Shown in pieces: positions 12,766-24,751 of a stretch of DNA of 64,000 bases. Under the pieces are notes generated by a model. It was not told where the DNA came from. It ran no database searches and worked only from the letters and a program-made list of their open reading frames with translations. Source of the stretch: Bubalus kerabau (Eukaryota > Chordata > Mammalia > Artiodactyla > Bovidae). The position numbers and the translations under genes were made by a program. The stretch lies in contig NC_073627.1 in assembly GCF_029407905.1 (NCBI RefSeq), positions 135,607,697 to 135,671,696 on the forward strand. The letters are read 5' to 3'. Within the stretch, counting starts at the first letter, position 1. Each line of letters starts with the position of its first letter.

Positions 12766-13074
12766 TCTTATCTTTTATTCATGTAATTCTATTTAATAGC
12801 CAATGTGAAACACTCATTGCTCTTTAGGTAGAATTTTCAGTTTTTTCATTTGAAAAGAGGGAATAACGTCTGCTTCATATTGGGTGATTTTGAGGATGAA
12901 AAGAGGGTTAAGCGGTCAATGTTGACTGGTTAATTAGTCTACTTGTTACCTACATAAGTGCCTTGCTACTGCATCCCAGCTTTAGCAAAATAGAAAACTT
13001 ACTCTGTCATCAACCTTGATAGAGTCAAGGTCACTCTTGATAGACTCAGGCTTTGACTGATTGATTCTGTGAGT

Positions 13075-13500
13075 TTTTAGTCATAAAAAGGAATGGTATA
13101 TTGCCATTTACAGCAACTTGGGTGGATCTAGAGAATATTGTACTTAGGGAAAGGAGTAGATAAAGTGAAATACTATATGATATCATTCATATGTGGAAAC
13201 TATAATACAAATGAATGTGTATGCAAAACAGAAACAGACTCATAGATGCAGGAAATAAACTCGTGGTTACCAGAGGGGAGGACAATCAGGAGCATGGGGT
13301 GATCAGATACAAACTACTGTATATAAAACAGATGAGTAACAAGGGTATATTTTATAGCAAGGGAATTATAGCCATTATCTTGTAATAACCTATAATGAAG
13401 TATAACCCACAAAAATAGTGAATCACTGTGCGCTACACCTGAAACTAACATGATGTTGTAAATCGATTGTACTTAAATTTTTAAAAATCATTAAAAAGGA
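13075..13500 (+). repeat. L1 3' end fragment
   Basis: It contains tatatgatatcattcatatg, acagaaacagactcatagat and gtggttaccagagggg, the ordered 3' UTR of mammalian L1, ending in an A-rich tail. Confidence 0.85.
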
Positions 13501-13743
13501 AAAGGAATTTTTTTTTTAGGAATAATTTTTTAAGAAAAAAATTTCCTAATTTGAAGGTAATAAATGTGAAAAACTGGAAAAAAATTTTAGATCATCTGTA
13601 GTCCCACAGTCTAGATAATGCTTAACATTTTGTTATATTTCATCCAGTTGTAAATTTGTAAAATTGGAATCAATATAGCATTAAAAATGTATTTTCCTAC
13701 TTAAAAAAAAACTAATCTGTGAGTTTCAAAGTTTTACTCTATT

Positions 13744-13950
13744 GCCTCAGATGGTAAAGAATCCTTCTGCAATTCGGGATACCTGAGTTTGATCCCTGGG
13801 TTGGGAAGATCCCCTGGAGAAGGGCATGGCAACCCACTCCAGTATTCTTTGATGGAGAGTGCCCATGGACAAAGGAGCCTGGCAGGCTACAGTCCATGGG
13901 GTCGCAAAGAGATGGACATGACTGACCAGCTAAGCACACAGCACAGCACA
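13744..13950 (+). repeat. Bov-tA SINE
   Basis: It starts just inside the head (cctcagatggtaaagaatcc) and ends in repeated cacagcac. Confidence 0.93.
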
Positions 13951-13954
13951 ATAA

Positions 13955-15000
13955 GAGCTCAAAAAATTGTAAACTTGCATATTTTCTGAATTTTTCAATA
14001 ACGGTGAGAAAAATTTTAGAGTGATATATATCTGTATATATAAAGTTATTTGTAGATTATAAATTACCACCATAAAGCATATACAGATTAGTTTTGGTTG
14101 AATAAGTGAATTTTATTTGGGTTTATTAAATGTATTTCTAAAGTACACTTGTCGTTAAACTATTTGCTTTCTAAAATATCTTGATCTGTTGGCAGAAGTA
14201 CTTTTGATCTCTTTACTACCAGAATTAAAACTCTCAGTTCTCGTGTAATAGGAAAGACTTGTGTCTGATATTTTGCTGCCTACTCCACAGGACCTGAGCT
14301 TAGTATACTTTTCAAGCTGTGCTTGTCAAGTTCCTTAACCTTCAGAAGTTCTTAGCTGTTTCCTTCATATTCCTATCAGTGTGCCTCTTACTGCAGGGTG
14401 CCTATGTAAAACAGCCTACTGTTTTACAGTTGTCAGAAAAGATACTCCTTTTTGAATTTATTAATTACTAAAAGGCTCTAAAATCACTGGAAGTTTTTGA
14501 CTAGTGACTGTTTAGTTGTAAAGGATCAAGCAGAAACTGAAGTACCCTGGAACAACACAGAAACCTGCGTTTCTGTTTCTCAGTGCCTGATTTTTGGTAT
14601 CTTTGTTCCTCTTTCTTAAAGCAGTGTGTATTTGTTGAGCAGCTACTGTGTTCCAATTGGTACTCAGTTTTTGGAAGTAGAAATGTTATGTGGATAAATG
14701 AGAATCTTGAAAGGTCTTAGATTAATTTATAAAGAAGATAGAAAATTTGTATTAAGTTCCTATATTTATTAAATGTTTTATTAGTAAAGTTTCAGAGAAA
14801 TAAGCTATGTTTATGAGTCAAGCATATAAGTTTTTCTAAAACTTTTTTCATATATAGCCCTTTTTAAAAAGGACAAATGGTGTCTCACCAATCCCCGTAT
14901 TAATTTAAAATAGGTCAATACATTTATTTTAACTTGTTTTAATGTAACAGATATGAATAAACATAAAACTAGACATAAACTTCACAGGGTTGTCACTCTT
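13955..15000. other. Unique intronic sequence
   Basis: This stretch is AT-rich. A weak MIR/L2-like phrase lies near 14625-14690. I see no gene. Confidence 0.5.
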
Positions 15001-15006
15001 GTGTTA

Positions 15007-15210
15007 GGTGCTCAGTTATGTCCAATTCTTTGTGACCCCAGGGACTGTAGCCTGCCAGACTCCTCTGTCTATGGAATAGAAGAATACCAGGCAAGAATAC
15101 TGGAGTGGGTTGCCATTCCTTTCTCCAGGGGATACTCCCAAACTAGGGATCGAACCTGAGTTCCCAGCATTGCAGGCAGATTCTTTACTGTCTGAGCCAT
15201 CAGGGAAACC
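15007..15210 (-). repeat. Bov-tA SINE
   Basis: The antisense copy ends ccatcagggaaacc and contains an unusual insertion of about 12 nt (aatagaagaatacc) in the core. Confidence 0.93.
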
Positions 15211-15279
15211 ATTATGCAACTATAAACACATTTTATCTTAGGAATTACATAAGATGAAAGCCATCATTTTGAAAATATT

Positions 15280-15405
15280 TAATTCAGCGGCTTCCAGTTT
15301 ATCCACAGTGTTGTGTGAGCATCACCCATTATCTAACTCTGGAACATGTTCATCACCCCAAACAGAAACTCCAATCCATTAAGAAATTTCTAAGTTCTGT
15401 TTTGA
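15280..15405 (-). repeat. L1 3' UTR fragment, antisense
   Basis: It contains ccacagtgttgtgtgagc and ttcatcaccccaaacag, a characteristic old L1 antisense block. Confidence 0.65.
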
Positions 15406-15409
15406 GTTC

Positions 15410-16340
15410 AGCCAGTCTATTGTGTGCCATGTGATGACTCAGTTCTCCCTATATTTTTCTTCAGAGGAAAAATGTACCTTAACATGGCCTTCAGTTGGTA
15501 GAATGCATCATTTACGTACTAAGTCTGCCTGCCCCTTTTTTATTAGCCCTCAGTTATTCAAGAATAACTGCTTGGCCCAAGTATATCCCTGAGCAGGTAC
15601 GTGAGCACCAAAATTGTGAAGTAGTACTCGATACTAAGGTGATTAGCCAGCTGATCCAAATTAGGCTTGTATTATTTTAAGAACAATCACACAAGGGAAA
15701 ACAGATCACTCAAATTCTCATCTAGAATATATAGTCTCACTGAGACTATACCTGAGGATCCCAAATTGAGGAACACTTTATATAATTGTTGAGGTCTTGT
15801 GTATACTTAGTGAGAATGAGAAGCATGGGCATTTAAAATCTCTTATATTTGAAAATTTTTAACATAATTACTCTGTAGTGTGGGAAAAAATGTCTTTTTG
15901 GGAAAGTCTTTCCTATCTCATTTTGGTGAAAAGAAGCTATTTATTTACATAATTTTGTTCACAGGGAGCATGAAAAGGCTTTCTTCCTTTTAGACACCAA
16001 ATCATGACATCCCTTATGAACCAAGCTAATGAGATTTAATTTTATTCTGAAAACCAAGAAGTCATTGAAGAATTTTTAAAAATATAGTTAGCAAAACATT
16101 TCCTAATCTCTTAAATTTTGTCTGAACTTAACCTTGGCATTTTTGTTAAGAAAATCGTATTTTTAAATCTACCCTGAATTTTGTCATGTATTTGAGAACT
16201 AATTATAGTTGTCAGCCTTTTCCATTGTTTTTGCTTATGGAGATGGACCTTCTCAGGTGTAAAGCTAGTCTTTCACTAAAGCTAAAACTATAGTTAAATT
16301 TAGCCTTGGATGGCCAAAATGTGCTGTTTAGAAATTTGGC
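15410..16340. other. Unique intronic sequence
   Basis: I see no exon, RNA gene or clear repeat. Confidence 0.5.
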
Positions 16341-16351
16341 AGAGAAGTTAA

Positions 16352-16904
16352 TCAGTTCAGTTCAGTCGCTTATTCGTGTCCGACTCTTTGCGACCCCATG
16401 AACCGCAGCCCACCAGGCCTCCCTGTCCATCACCAATTCCCGGAGTCCACCCAAAGCCATGTCCATTGAGTTGGTGATGCCATCCAGCCATCTCATCCTC
16501 TGTCATCCCCTTCTCCTCCTGCCCTCAATCTTTCCCAGCATCAAGGTCTTTTCAGATGAGTCAGCTCTTCACATCAGGTGGCCAAAGTATTGGATTTTCA
16601 GCTTCAACATCAGTCCTTCCAATGAACACCTAGGACTTATCTCCTTTAGGATGGACTGGTTGGACCTCCTTGCAGTCCAAGGGACTCTCAAGAGTCTTCT
16701 CCAACACCACAGTTCAAAAGCATCAATTCTTCGGTGCTCAGCTTTCTTCACAATCCAACTCTTAACATCCATACATGACCACTGGAAAAACCATAGCCTT
16801 GACTAGATGGACCTTTGTTGACAAAGTGATGTCTCTGCTTTTTAATATGCTGTCTAGGTTGGTCATAACTTTCTTTCCAAGGAGTAAGCGTCTTTTAATT
16901 TCAT
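16352..16904 (-). repeat. BovB (RTE) LINE, 5'-truncated
   Basis: The 3' terminus (cagttcagttcagtcgc) is on the left and the copy ends within the C-terminal ORF region. A perfect 10-bp duplication gagaagttaa flanks it at 16342-16351 and 16905-16914, giving exact insertion borders. Confidence 0.95.
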
Positions 16905-16938
16905 GAGAAGTTAACGAGGTATGTTTAAATCCACTAGT

Positions 16939-17290
16939 TCTTTTTTTTAATTAATTTTTTTAGGAGTATAGTTGCTATAGTATAGCAACTATATAGCTTC
17001 CCTGGTGGCTCAGAGGTTAAAGCGTCTGCCTCAATGCGGACGACCTGGGTTTGATCCCTGGGTCGGGAAGATTACCTGGAGAAGGAAATGGTAACCCACT
17101 CCAGTATTCTTGCCTGGAGAAGCCTGGTAGGCTACAGTCCACAGGGTCCTAAAGAGTTGGACACGGCTTCACTTTCACATTCACTTTCATAGTTGCTTTA
17201 CAGTGTTGTTTTTGCTGTACTGCGAAGTGAATGAGCTATATACTTATATATATCCCCACTGTTTTGGATTTCCTTCCCATTTAGAACACC
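16939..17290 (-). repeat. Ruminant L1 3' fragment, antisense, split by a SINE
   Basis: The left part (attaatttttttaggagtat) and right part (agttgctttacagtgttg) form one antisense L1 3' UTR interrupted by the Bov-tA at 16996-17190. Confidence 0.75.
16996..17190 (+). repeat. Bov-tA SINE nested in L1
   Basis: The head gcttccctggtggctcag leads to tail cacttcactttcac-type repeats. It interrupts the L1 at tatagttgct, which is repeated in part on the right (catagttgct). Confidence 0.9.
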
Positions 17291-17299
17291 ATAAATTCA

Positions 17300-17585
17300 T
17301 TCGTTAATGGTATTTTTAAAGTAACAATGTTTGAGAGAATAGCATTGAAGCATGTATATTATCATATGTGAAATAGATCGCCAGTCGAGGTTCAATGCAT
17401 GAGACAGGGTGCTCAGGGCTGGTGCACTGGGATGGCCCGAGGGATGGGATGGGGAGGGAGGTGGGAGGGGGGTTCAGGATGGGGAACACATGTACACCCA
17501 TGGCTGATTCATGTCAATGTATGGCAAAAATCACTACAATATTGTAAAGTAATTAGCTTCCAATTAAATAAATTAATTTTTAAAA
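17300..17585 (+). repeat. Ruminant L1 3' end fragment
   Basis: It contains gatcgccagtcgaggttc, gggtgctcagggctggtg and cacccatggctgattcatg, ending gcttccaattaaataaa. This is the ruminant L1 3' UTR in sense orientation. Confidence 0.92.
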
Positions 17586-17780
17586 ATAATTGGATACCTT
17601 AGAGGGTGGTAGGAAACCAATTCATTATCTTAAAAACTGGTAAAGGAATTGAGTATTATCCCTGCCTTTTCTGAGTGCACTGAGCCAACAGATAACCAAT
17701 TAGTAGGGGTAGAATCACTTTGTGATGGAGTGGCAGACCAGAAGTTGAGAAGTAGCAGATAAGAAGTGACAACTACATTA

Positions 17781-19340
17781 CTGTTCAGTTTAGTTCAGTT
17801 GCTCAGTTGTGTCCAACTCTTTGTGACCCATGGACTGCAGCACGCCAGGCCTCCCTGTCCATCACCAACTCCTAGAGTTCACTCAAACTCATGTCCATTG
17901 AGTCAGTCATGCCATCCAACCATCTCATCCTCTGTCATCCCCTTTTCCTTTCGCCTTCAATCTTTCCCAGCATCAGGGTCTTTTCAAATGAGTCAGCTCT
18001 TCACATCAAGTGGCCAAAGTATTGGAGTTTCAGCTTCAACATCAGTCCTTCCAGTGTATATTCAGGACTGATTTCCTTTAGGATGGACTGGTTGGAACTC
18101 TTGAGAGTCTTCTCCAACACCACAGTTCAAAAGCATCAATTCTTCAGCGCTCAGCTTTCTTTATAGTCCAACTCTCACATCCATACATGACTACTGGAAA
18201 AACCGTAACCTTGACTAGACAGACGTTTGTTGGCAATGTAATGTCTCTGCTTTTTAATATGCTGTCTAGGTTGGTCATAACTTTTCTTCCAAGGAATAAG
18301 CGTCCTTTTATTTCATGGTTGCAGTCCCCATCTGCAGTGATTTTGGAGCCCCCAAAATAAAGTCTGCCACTGTTTGCACTATTTCTCTATTTGCCTAAGT
18401 GTTGGGACCGGATGCCATGATCTTTGTTTTCTGAATGTTGAGCTTTAAGCCAACTTTTTCACTCTACTCCTTCACCCTCATCAAGAGGCTCTTTAGTTCT
18501 TCACTTTCTGCCATAAGGGTGGTGTCATCTGCATATCTGAGGTTATTGATATTTCTCCCAGCATTCTATATTCCAGCTTCTGCTTCCTCCAGCCAAGTGT
18601 TTCTCATGATGTACTCTGCATACAAGTTAAATAAGCAGGGTGACAATATACAGCCTTGACGTACTCCTTTCCTATTTGGAACCAATCTGTTGTTCCATGT
18701 CCAGTTCTAACTGTTGTTTCCTGACCTGCATACAGATTTCTCAAGAGGCAGGTCAGGTGGTCTAGTATTCCCATCCTTTGAAGAATTTTCCACAGTTTGT
18801 TGTGATCCACACAGTCAAAGGCTTTGGTATAGTAAATACAGCAGAAATAGATGTTTTTCTGGAACTTGCTTACTTTTTCCATGATCCAGTGGATGTTGGT
18901 AATTTGATCTCTGGTTCCTCTGCCTTTTCTAAAACCAGCTTGAACATCAGGAAGTTCACGGTTCACATATTGCTGAAGCCTGGCTTGGAGACTTTTGAGC
19001 ATTAGTTTACTAGCATGTGAGATGAGTGCAATTGTGCGGTAGTTTGAGCATTCTTTAGCATTGTCTTTCTTTGGGATTGGAATGAAAACTGACCTTTTCC
19101 AGTCCTGTGGCCACTGTTGAGTTTTCCAAATTTGCTGGCATGTTGAGTGCAGCACTTTCACAGCATCGTCTTTTAGGATTTGAAATAGCTCAACTGGAAT
19201 TCCATCACCTCCACTAGCTTTGTTCGTAGTGATGCTTCCTAAGGCCCACTTGACTTCACATTCTAGGATGTCTGGCTCTAGGTCAGTGATCACACCATCG
19301 TGATTATCTAGGTTGTGAAGATCTTGAACATGGAGTTATT
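17781..19340 (-). repeat. BovB (RTE) LINE, long 5'-truncated copy, RT inactivated
   Basis: The 3' terminus is at 17781 and the copy extends through the reverse-transcriptase region to about 19340. The antisense frame 18604-19293 retains RT blocks (NYRTIALISHASKLMLK, PDVQAGFRKGRGTRDQI, then KAFDCVDHNKLW). The frame then breaks before the catalytic YADD segment, so no functional ORF remains. It faces a second BovB copy head-to-head. Confidence 0.93.
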
Positions 19341-19399
19341 AACAGGCCAAGATGATTGATTTCCTGATGATCTTTTCGTAAGCATCATGAACAGAAGAA

Positions 19400-20500
19400 G
19401 ACTATATTAAGACAAGGTGGCAAGAATATACCAAAGAACTATACTAAAAAGATCTTCATGACCCAGATTATCACGATGGTGTGATCACACACTCTGGGAA
19501 TACCAGACCACCTGACCTGCCTCCTGAGAAATCTGTGTGCAGGTCAAGAAACAACAGTTAGAACTAGACACGGAACAACAGACTGGTTCCAAATCGGGAA
19601 AGGAGTACATCAAGGCTGTATATTGTCACCCTGCTTATTTAACTTATATGCAGAGTACATCATGGGAAATGCCGGGCTGCATGAAGCATAAACTGGAATC
19701 ATGATTGCAGGGAGAAATATCAATAACCTCAGATATGCAGATGACACCACCCTTATTGCAGAAAGCAAAGAGCTAAAGAGCCTCTTGATGAAAGTGAAAG
19801 AGGAGAGTGAAAAAGTTGGCTTAAAGCTCAACATTCAGAAAACTAAGATCATGGCATCTGGTCCCATCACTTTATGGCAAATATATGGGGAAACTGGCAG
19901 CAGCGACAGACTTTATTTTTTGGGGCTCCAAAATCACTGCAGATGGTGACTGCAGCCATGAAATTAAAAGATGCTTGCTCCTTGGAAGAAAAGCTATGAC
20001 CAGCCTAGACAGCATATTAAAAAGCAGAGACATTACTTTGCCAACAAAGGTCTGTCTAGTCAAGGCTGTGGTTTTTTCAGTAGTCCTATATGGATGTGAG
20101 AGTTGGACTGTGAAGAAAGCTGAGCGCTGAAGAATTGATGCTTTTGAACTGTGGTGCTGGAGAGGACTCTTGAGAATTCCTTGGATAGCAACTATATCCA
20201 ACCAGTCCATCCTAAAGGAAATCAGTCCTGAATATTCATTGGAAGAACTGATGCTGAAGCTGAAACTCCAATACTTTGGCCAGCTGATGCAAAGAAACTG
20301 ACTCATTTGAAAAGCCCCTGATGCTGAAAGCAGGAGGGGAAGGGGACCACAGAGGATGAGATGGTTGGATGGCATCACCGACACAATGGACATGAGTTTG
20401 AGTAAGCTCCGGGAGTTGGTGATGGACAGGGAAATCTAGTGTGCTGCAGTCCATGAAGTCACAAAGAGTCGGGACATGGCTGAGCAACTGAACTGAACTG
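19400..20500 (+). repeat. BovB (RTE) LINE, internally deleted copy
   Basis: It begins near acaaggtggcaagaata and then jumps from tatcacgatggtgtgatcac to gggaataccagaccacctg, losing roughly 0.5 kb of RT sequence. It contains LRYADDTTLIAE (the catalytic YADD block) at about 19725-19760. The frame then shifts. It ends in the BovB tail (aactgaactgaactga). Confidence 0.93.
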
Positions 20501-20511
20501 AGAATCACTTT

Positions 20512-21222
20512 ATAAATGTATTCCAACTAATAAATTTTAAAAATTATAGAATTAAAAGTATCACTATTTAATAATCCCCACTGACAGTAGCAGTAAGCAT
20601 CAGTGGCTCCTAACATCACAAGAGAGAGATAATGAGGCATTATGTGGCTCCTATATTCTTGCCAAAGGGGGACAGAACCTGAGTCTAATCCAGTCTCAGG
20701 ATCCATCTGTCAGTTTTTCAGAAATACCAAGGAAGAGGAATATGCTGAACTGTACCAAGAATATGCAGTTGGCAAAACCCAGGAACTCTATACATCCTGA
20801 TCTATAGTACAGCTGGGTTCTTCAATAGATAACATTATATGTAAATGAAAGGGAAGCTGGAGAACCCTATCAATTACCAAAGACCTAGAAGACACTTGTT
20901 TTTTTATCCTAAATGGGCAAAACTAACCTTTAGTGTCTAGGGAAGCTCATGATAGAAGGCAAATGGCAAAGGAATGATTAATATAAAAGCAGGATAATGG
21001 TTACATACAGCAGGAGAAGGAAGGTGTGGTTGGGATGGGACTTCTGGGGTGGTTTGACAAAGTTGTATTTCTGGACTTGCCTGGTATTCACCTTAGAATA
21101 GTTTATAGGTCATCATTGCAGTGCTGGAGAACATGGACAAGTAGCAAATAGTAGCCCTAAGTGTTTCTTGATAAATAAGATAAGTGAGGTAGTTTGTAAG
21201 TCCCGCTGTATGTAAAGTGGAG
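20512..21222. other. Unique intronic sequence
   Basis: I see no gene or repeat. Confidence 0.5.
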
Positions 21223-21479
21223 CAGGGCTTCCCAAAGTGATGCTTCTATCTGCTGCAGGAGCAGTTGTCAGATAGTTAGGTCTGGGGATCCCTTTACCCT
21301 AAGATTGTCGAGGACTACAAAGAGCTTTTATTTAGATGATTTATATTTACCAGAAATTAAAGCAAAAGTAGAAATTAAAAAAAATTAGAAATTACTTTTT
21401 TTAAAGTTAGAAATTAAAGCAAAATTTTTAGATTGTGTATTTATTCATTTAATGTAATAATTATAACCCATTATAAACA

Positions 21480-22345
21480 TTTAAGATTTTAAGTATAATT
21501 GACATACATTATATTAATTTCAAGTGTACAACATAATAAAACATGATATAGTCCGTGAAATAATTGCCACGATTAAGTTTAGTTAGCCTCTGCCACCATA
21601 TACAAACTAGAAGTTTGTGCCTTTTGACTCCCTTTACCCATTTCACGCGCACCAGCCTCTGGCAACCACTGATATGTTCTCTGAATCTAGGAGCTTGGTG
21701 TTTTGTTTTGTTTTGTTTTTTGTTTAGATTCCACATATAAGTGAGATGATAACGGTACTTTTCTGTCTCTGACATATTTCCCACAGCTTAATACCCTCGA
21801 GGCCTATTCATGTTGTCAAAAATGAAATACTTCCTTCTTTTTTTATAGCTGAGTAGTATTCCATTGTGTGTGTGAGAGGGTGTGTGTGTCACATTTTGTG
21901 AATAATGCTGCAGAGAACATGAGGGTACATATATTCTTTCATGCTAGTGTTTTCATTTTCTTGGGGTAAATATCCAGAAGTGGAATTTCTAGATCATATG
22001 GCAGTTTATTTTAAAGTTTTTAAAGAGCCTCTGTACTGTTCTCCATAGTGGTTGTACCAGTTTACATTCTGTCAACAGTGCAAAAGGTTTCCCCTTTCTC
22101 CTCATCCTCTCCACAACCTCACTTGCTATTTCTTGGGGGGTTTTTTGATAATACCCATTCTAATAGGTGTGAGGTAATATGTCATTGTGGTTTTGATTTG
22201 CATTTCCCTGCTGATTAGTGATGTTGAGCATCTTTTCACATGTTTGTTGGTTTCCTGAATATCTTCTTTGGAAAAATGTCTGTTTAGATCCTCTGTGCAT
22301 TTTTATATCAGATTTTTTTTTTTCTTTTTTTGCTGTTGCTTTGTA
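21480..22345 (-). repeat. L1 3' UTR fragment, antisense, nested in hAT
   Basis: It contains ttgacatacattatatt, gtagtattccattgtgtg, atccagaagtggaatttc and tttgatttgcatttccctg, the ordered antisense L1 3' region. Confidence 0.88.
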
Positions 22346-23077
22346 GGAGTTACTGACATTTTTATGAAAAAAATGTCCAAAAATGCAAAAATTTAGTAAA
22401 GTAGCATTGTTCTGTATTTCTTTCTCAGCCTCTTTAATACCTTGCTTAATAGAGTGTAGCCAGATTTTCATATTTTGGCGTTCAGTCTGTTACCATACAT
22501 TTTTTTTGGTTGAAAGTATTAAAAAAAAAAAAAAATCCAGCCTCACACAGATAAGTAGTTGGAAGAGGAATATTTTAATAACTTTTTCAGATAATTCTGG
22601 ATATTCTTGGATTGTTTTTTGACAAGTAGAAGTTTCATGAAGATGAGTTGTAGTGTGCAGTCTGAAACCACATCTGAACTTCCCTTGCTCTGTTAAATGA
22701 AAACCCACTGGTATGCAGCAGAAAGATTTTAGGCATACTTCCCATTTGTCACGTGCAATATTTTTAAAGTGCCCCCAAGATTAAGATTTCATAAAAAACA
22801 ATTATTTTTTCTGCTTCCTTCATCAAGGTTGTTCTTAAGTGAAACTGTCTTTTTTTTTCCTCAATAAGTGTTGGCAGTGAAGAATACAATGACTGCTATA
22901 CACTCTGATGCCACTGCCTTGGTTTGTACTAAGTTAAAGCAATTTTATTCACTATTGCCTTTGTGCACCATTTATGCAGATGTCAATACAGTGAAAAAGG
23001 TAAATGGTGTCTTAGTGTTACTGTGAAAATAGCTTGGATTCTATAGACCTCCTGAGGGAGTCTCAGTAATCACAGAA

Positions 23078-23205
23078 AAGTGAAAGTGAAATTGCTCAGT
23101 CTATCCAACTCTTTGTGACCCCATGGACTATAGCCTACCAGGCTCCTCCGTCCATGGGATTTTCCAGGCAAGAATACTGGAGTGGATTGCCATTTTCTTC
23201 ACCAA
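23078..23205 (-). repeat. Bov-tA SINE, head-truncated, nested in hAT
   Basis: The antisense tail and core (gaaattgctcag to ggattgccattttcttc) sit inside the hAT fossil about 30 nt from its end. Confidence 0.9.
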
Positions 23206-23468
23206 GTAACCATAGAGGTCCATGAATAATAGTGTGAGGAACACTGAACTAGAAAACTTTGTGGATGCTCACTGGCTGTTATATTCAGCACTTATGTTTC
23301 TTATTTTTTGAGAAAGATATGAAAATATAACTCCTGTGTTTTCCAGAATTGGCACACAGTTGTGGCTTTCCCAGTCTTGTCAATAATTAAGTACTTCATA
23401 ATTTATGGAGTTCCTTTATGGTTGTCATCAATTGAGTAAAATATTTAGGACTTAAGTGTTAGGATGCT

Positions 23469-23660
23469 GGCTTTCCAGGTGGCACAGTGGTAAAAAACCC
23501 ACCTGCCAATGCAGGGGACCCAGGTTCAATCCCTGGAGAAGGAAATGGCAACCCACTCCAGTATTCTTGCCTGGAGAATGCCATGGACAGAGGAACCTGG
23601 TGGGCTACAGTCCATGGAGCCTCAAAGAGTCAGACATGACTGAGCACACACGCATGTACA
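23469..23660 (+). repeat. Bov-tA SINE
   Basis: The sense copy has a deletion of about 20 nt after ggttcaatccctgg. Confidence 0.93.
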
Positions 23661-23844
23661 CATGCATGTTAATATGCTACAGTGATTAACTGAGTGTTTC
23701 AAAATATTCTATTCACATCTTTCTGCAAAATGTATAGGCCCTCTCATTCTTTGGGTTACTGTAACTGAATGCATTTCTTTCACAAGTGTTTGTTGCTCTA
23801 CTGTTTGAAGAAATAAGATTTTTAAGGATATAAAAGCAGATTTT

Positions 23845-23872
23845 AGGGAACTCCTGGTGGTCCAGTGGTCTT
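23845..23872 (+). repeat. CHR-type SINE head remnant
   Basis: Only the tRNA-like head (aactcctggtggtccagtgg) remains. Confidence 0.55.
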
Positions 23873-24229
23873 TATTTCCTTCCTTTGAGAGTAATAAGTA
23901 GAAAAATCCTGTTTCTTTCCTCCTCTAATGAGGGTAGGACTAAAGATGAGAGTTCTCCTTTTCTTCCCAAATTTCACACATTTAAAAGGCATTCTTATAT
24001 AATAAAGCAGTTATTTATTTGCAATTTGCTGTATGTTCAACACTGTTAAATTTCATGAGAAGAAGAGTTATAAATACATTAAACAATTAATAGGCAGTAT
24101 ATAATTAAAGTGTAAAAATGTGTGTTGCTGAATTCAAAGTGATACTAACGAGATCAATATCATCTGAATGTTCAGAATGGCTTCATGAAGGATTTAAGAT
24201 GCGTCAGTGAGGCTTAGTAGAAAAGGAGA

Positions 24230-24490
24230 TGCCATAGACAGAATATATCTGGATTTCAGCTAAGCACTGGATAAGATCTTTGAGGATATCCTCATAGACA
24301 CAGGTAACTGGCTGAAATGTAAATTTAATGCAGTACCAAATACTTGTCAAATAATTAAATAATTAGTTGAATGGTCATACCCAGGCATGCTAATCAATAC
24401 ATCATTGACAGCTAGGAACAAGAGTCTCTGGCTCAGGGCTCTGACCATGGGCTTATCCTGTTCAGTATTTTTGTCAGCAACTTAGGTAAG
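24230..24490 (+). repeat. CR1/L3 LINE reverse-transcriptase fossil
   Basis: Fragments match the CR1-type RT order: gatttcagctaagcactgga (a decayed DFSKAFD), gttgaatggtcatacccagg (LND/ERTQ region), then tcctgttcagtatttttgtc (LFNIFV). Multiple stops and indels are present. Confidence 0.6.
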
Positions 24491-24581
24491 GACATTCATT
24501 CAGTATGCGTTTAATGACTGTCACCTGTGAGTTGTATAGTCCAACATGCTGTCAAAAATAAAAAAATAAATAACATATAGT

Positions 24582-24683
24582 GAGCTTCCGTGTTGGTCCC
24601 CAATCCACTGCAGGGGCACAGGTTTGATCCCTGGTCAGGAAAGTTCTGTGTGCCGTGAGGTGTGGCCAAAAAAAAAAAAAAAA
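24582..24683 (+). repeat. Short CHR-type SINE
   Basis: The tRNA-like head is followed by gcaggggcacaggtttgatc and gtgaggtgtggcc plus poly-A, a compact cetartiodactyl CHR SINE. Confidence 0.8.
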
Positions 24684-24751
24684 CAACTGACATATACCCT
24701 ATCTTTTCCTCTCAATGGGGAGTAAAAGAAATGATCATATAAACAAAGAGC

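Larger units (their letters stand above)
21223..23246 (-). mobile_element. hAT (Charlie-like) transposon fossil with nested L1 and SINE
   Basis: The inverted ends are cagggcttcccaaagt (21223-21238) and agtgtgaggaacactg (23231-23246, reading cagtgttcctcacact on the minus strand). On the minus strand, about 22530-22640 encodes remnants of the hAT transposase C-terminal dimerisation domain: EYPELSEK, then in a shifted frame TTYLCEAGF, then YGNRLN. The copy is broken by an L1 insertion (about 21480-22345), a SINE (23078-23205) and frameshifts. It cannot code for a transposase. Confidence 0.75.

Noticed and set aside
18604..19293. Reverse-transcriptase frame of 229 codons as a possible host gene
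   Set aside because: It is a BovB LINE remnant lacking the endonuclease domain and losing frame before the catalytic YADD segment.
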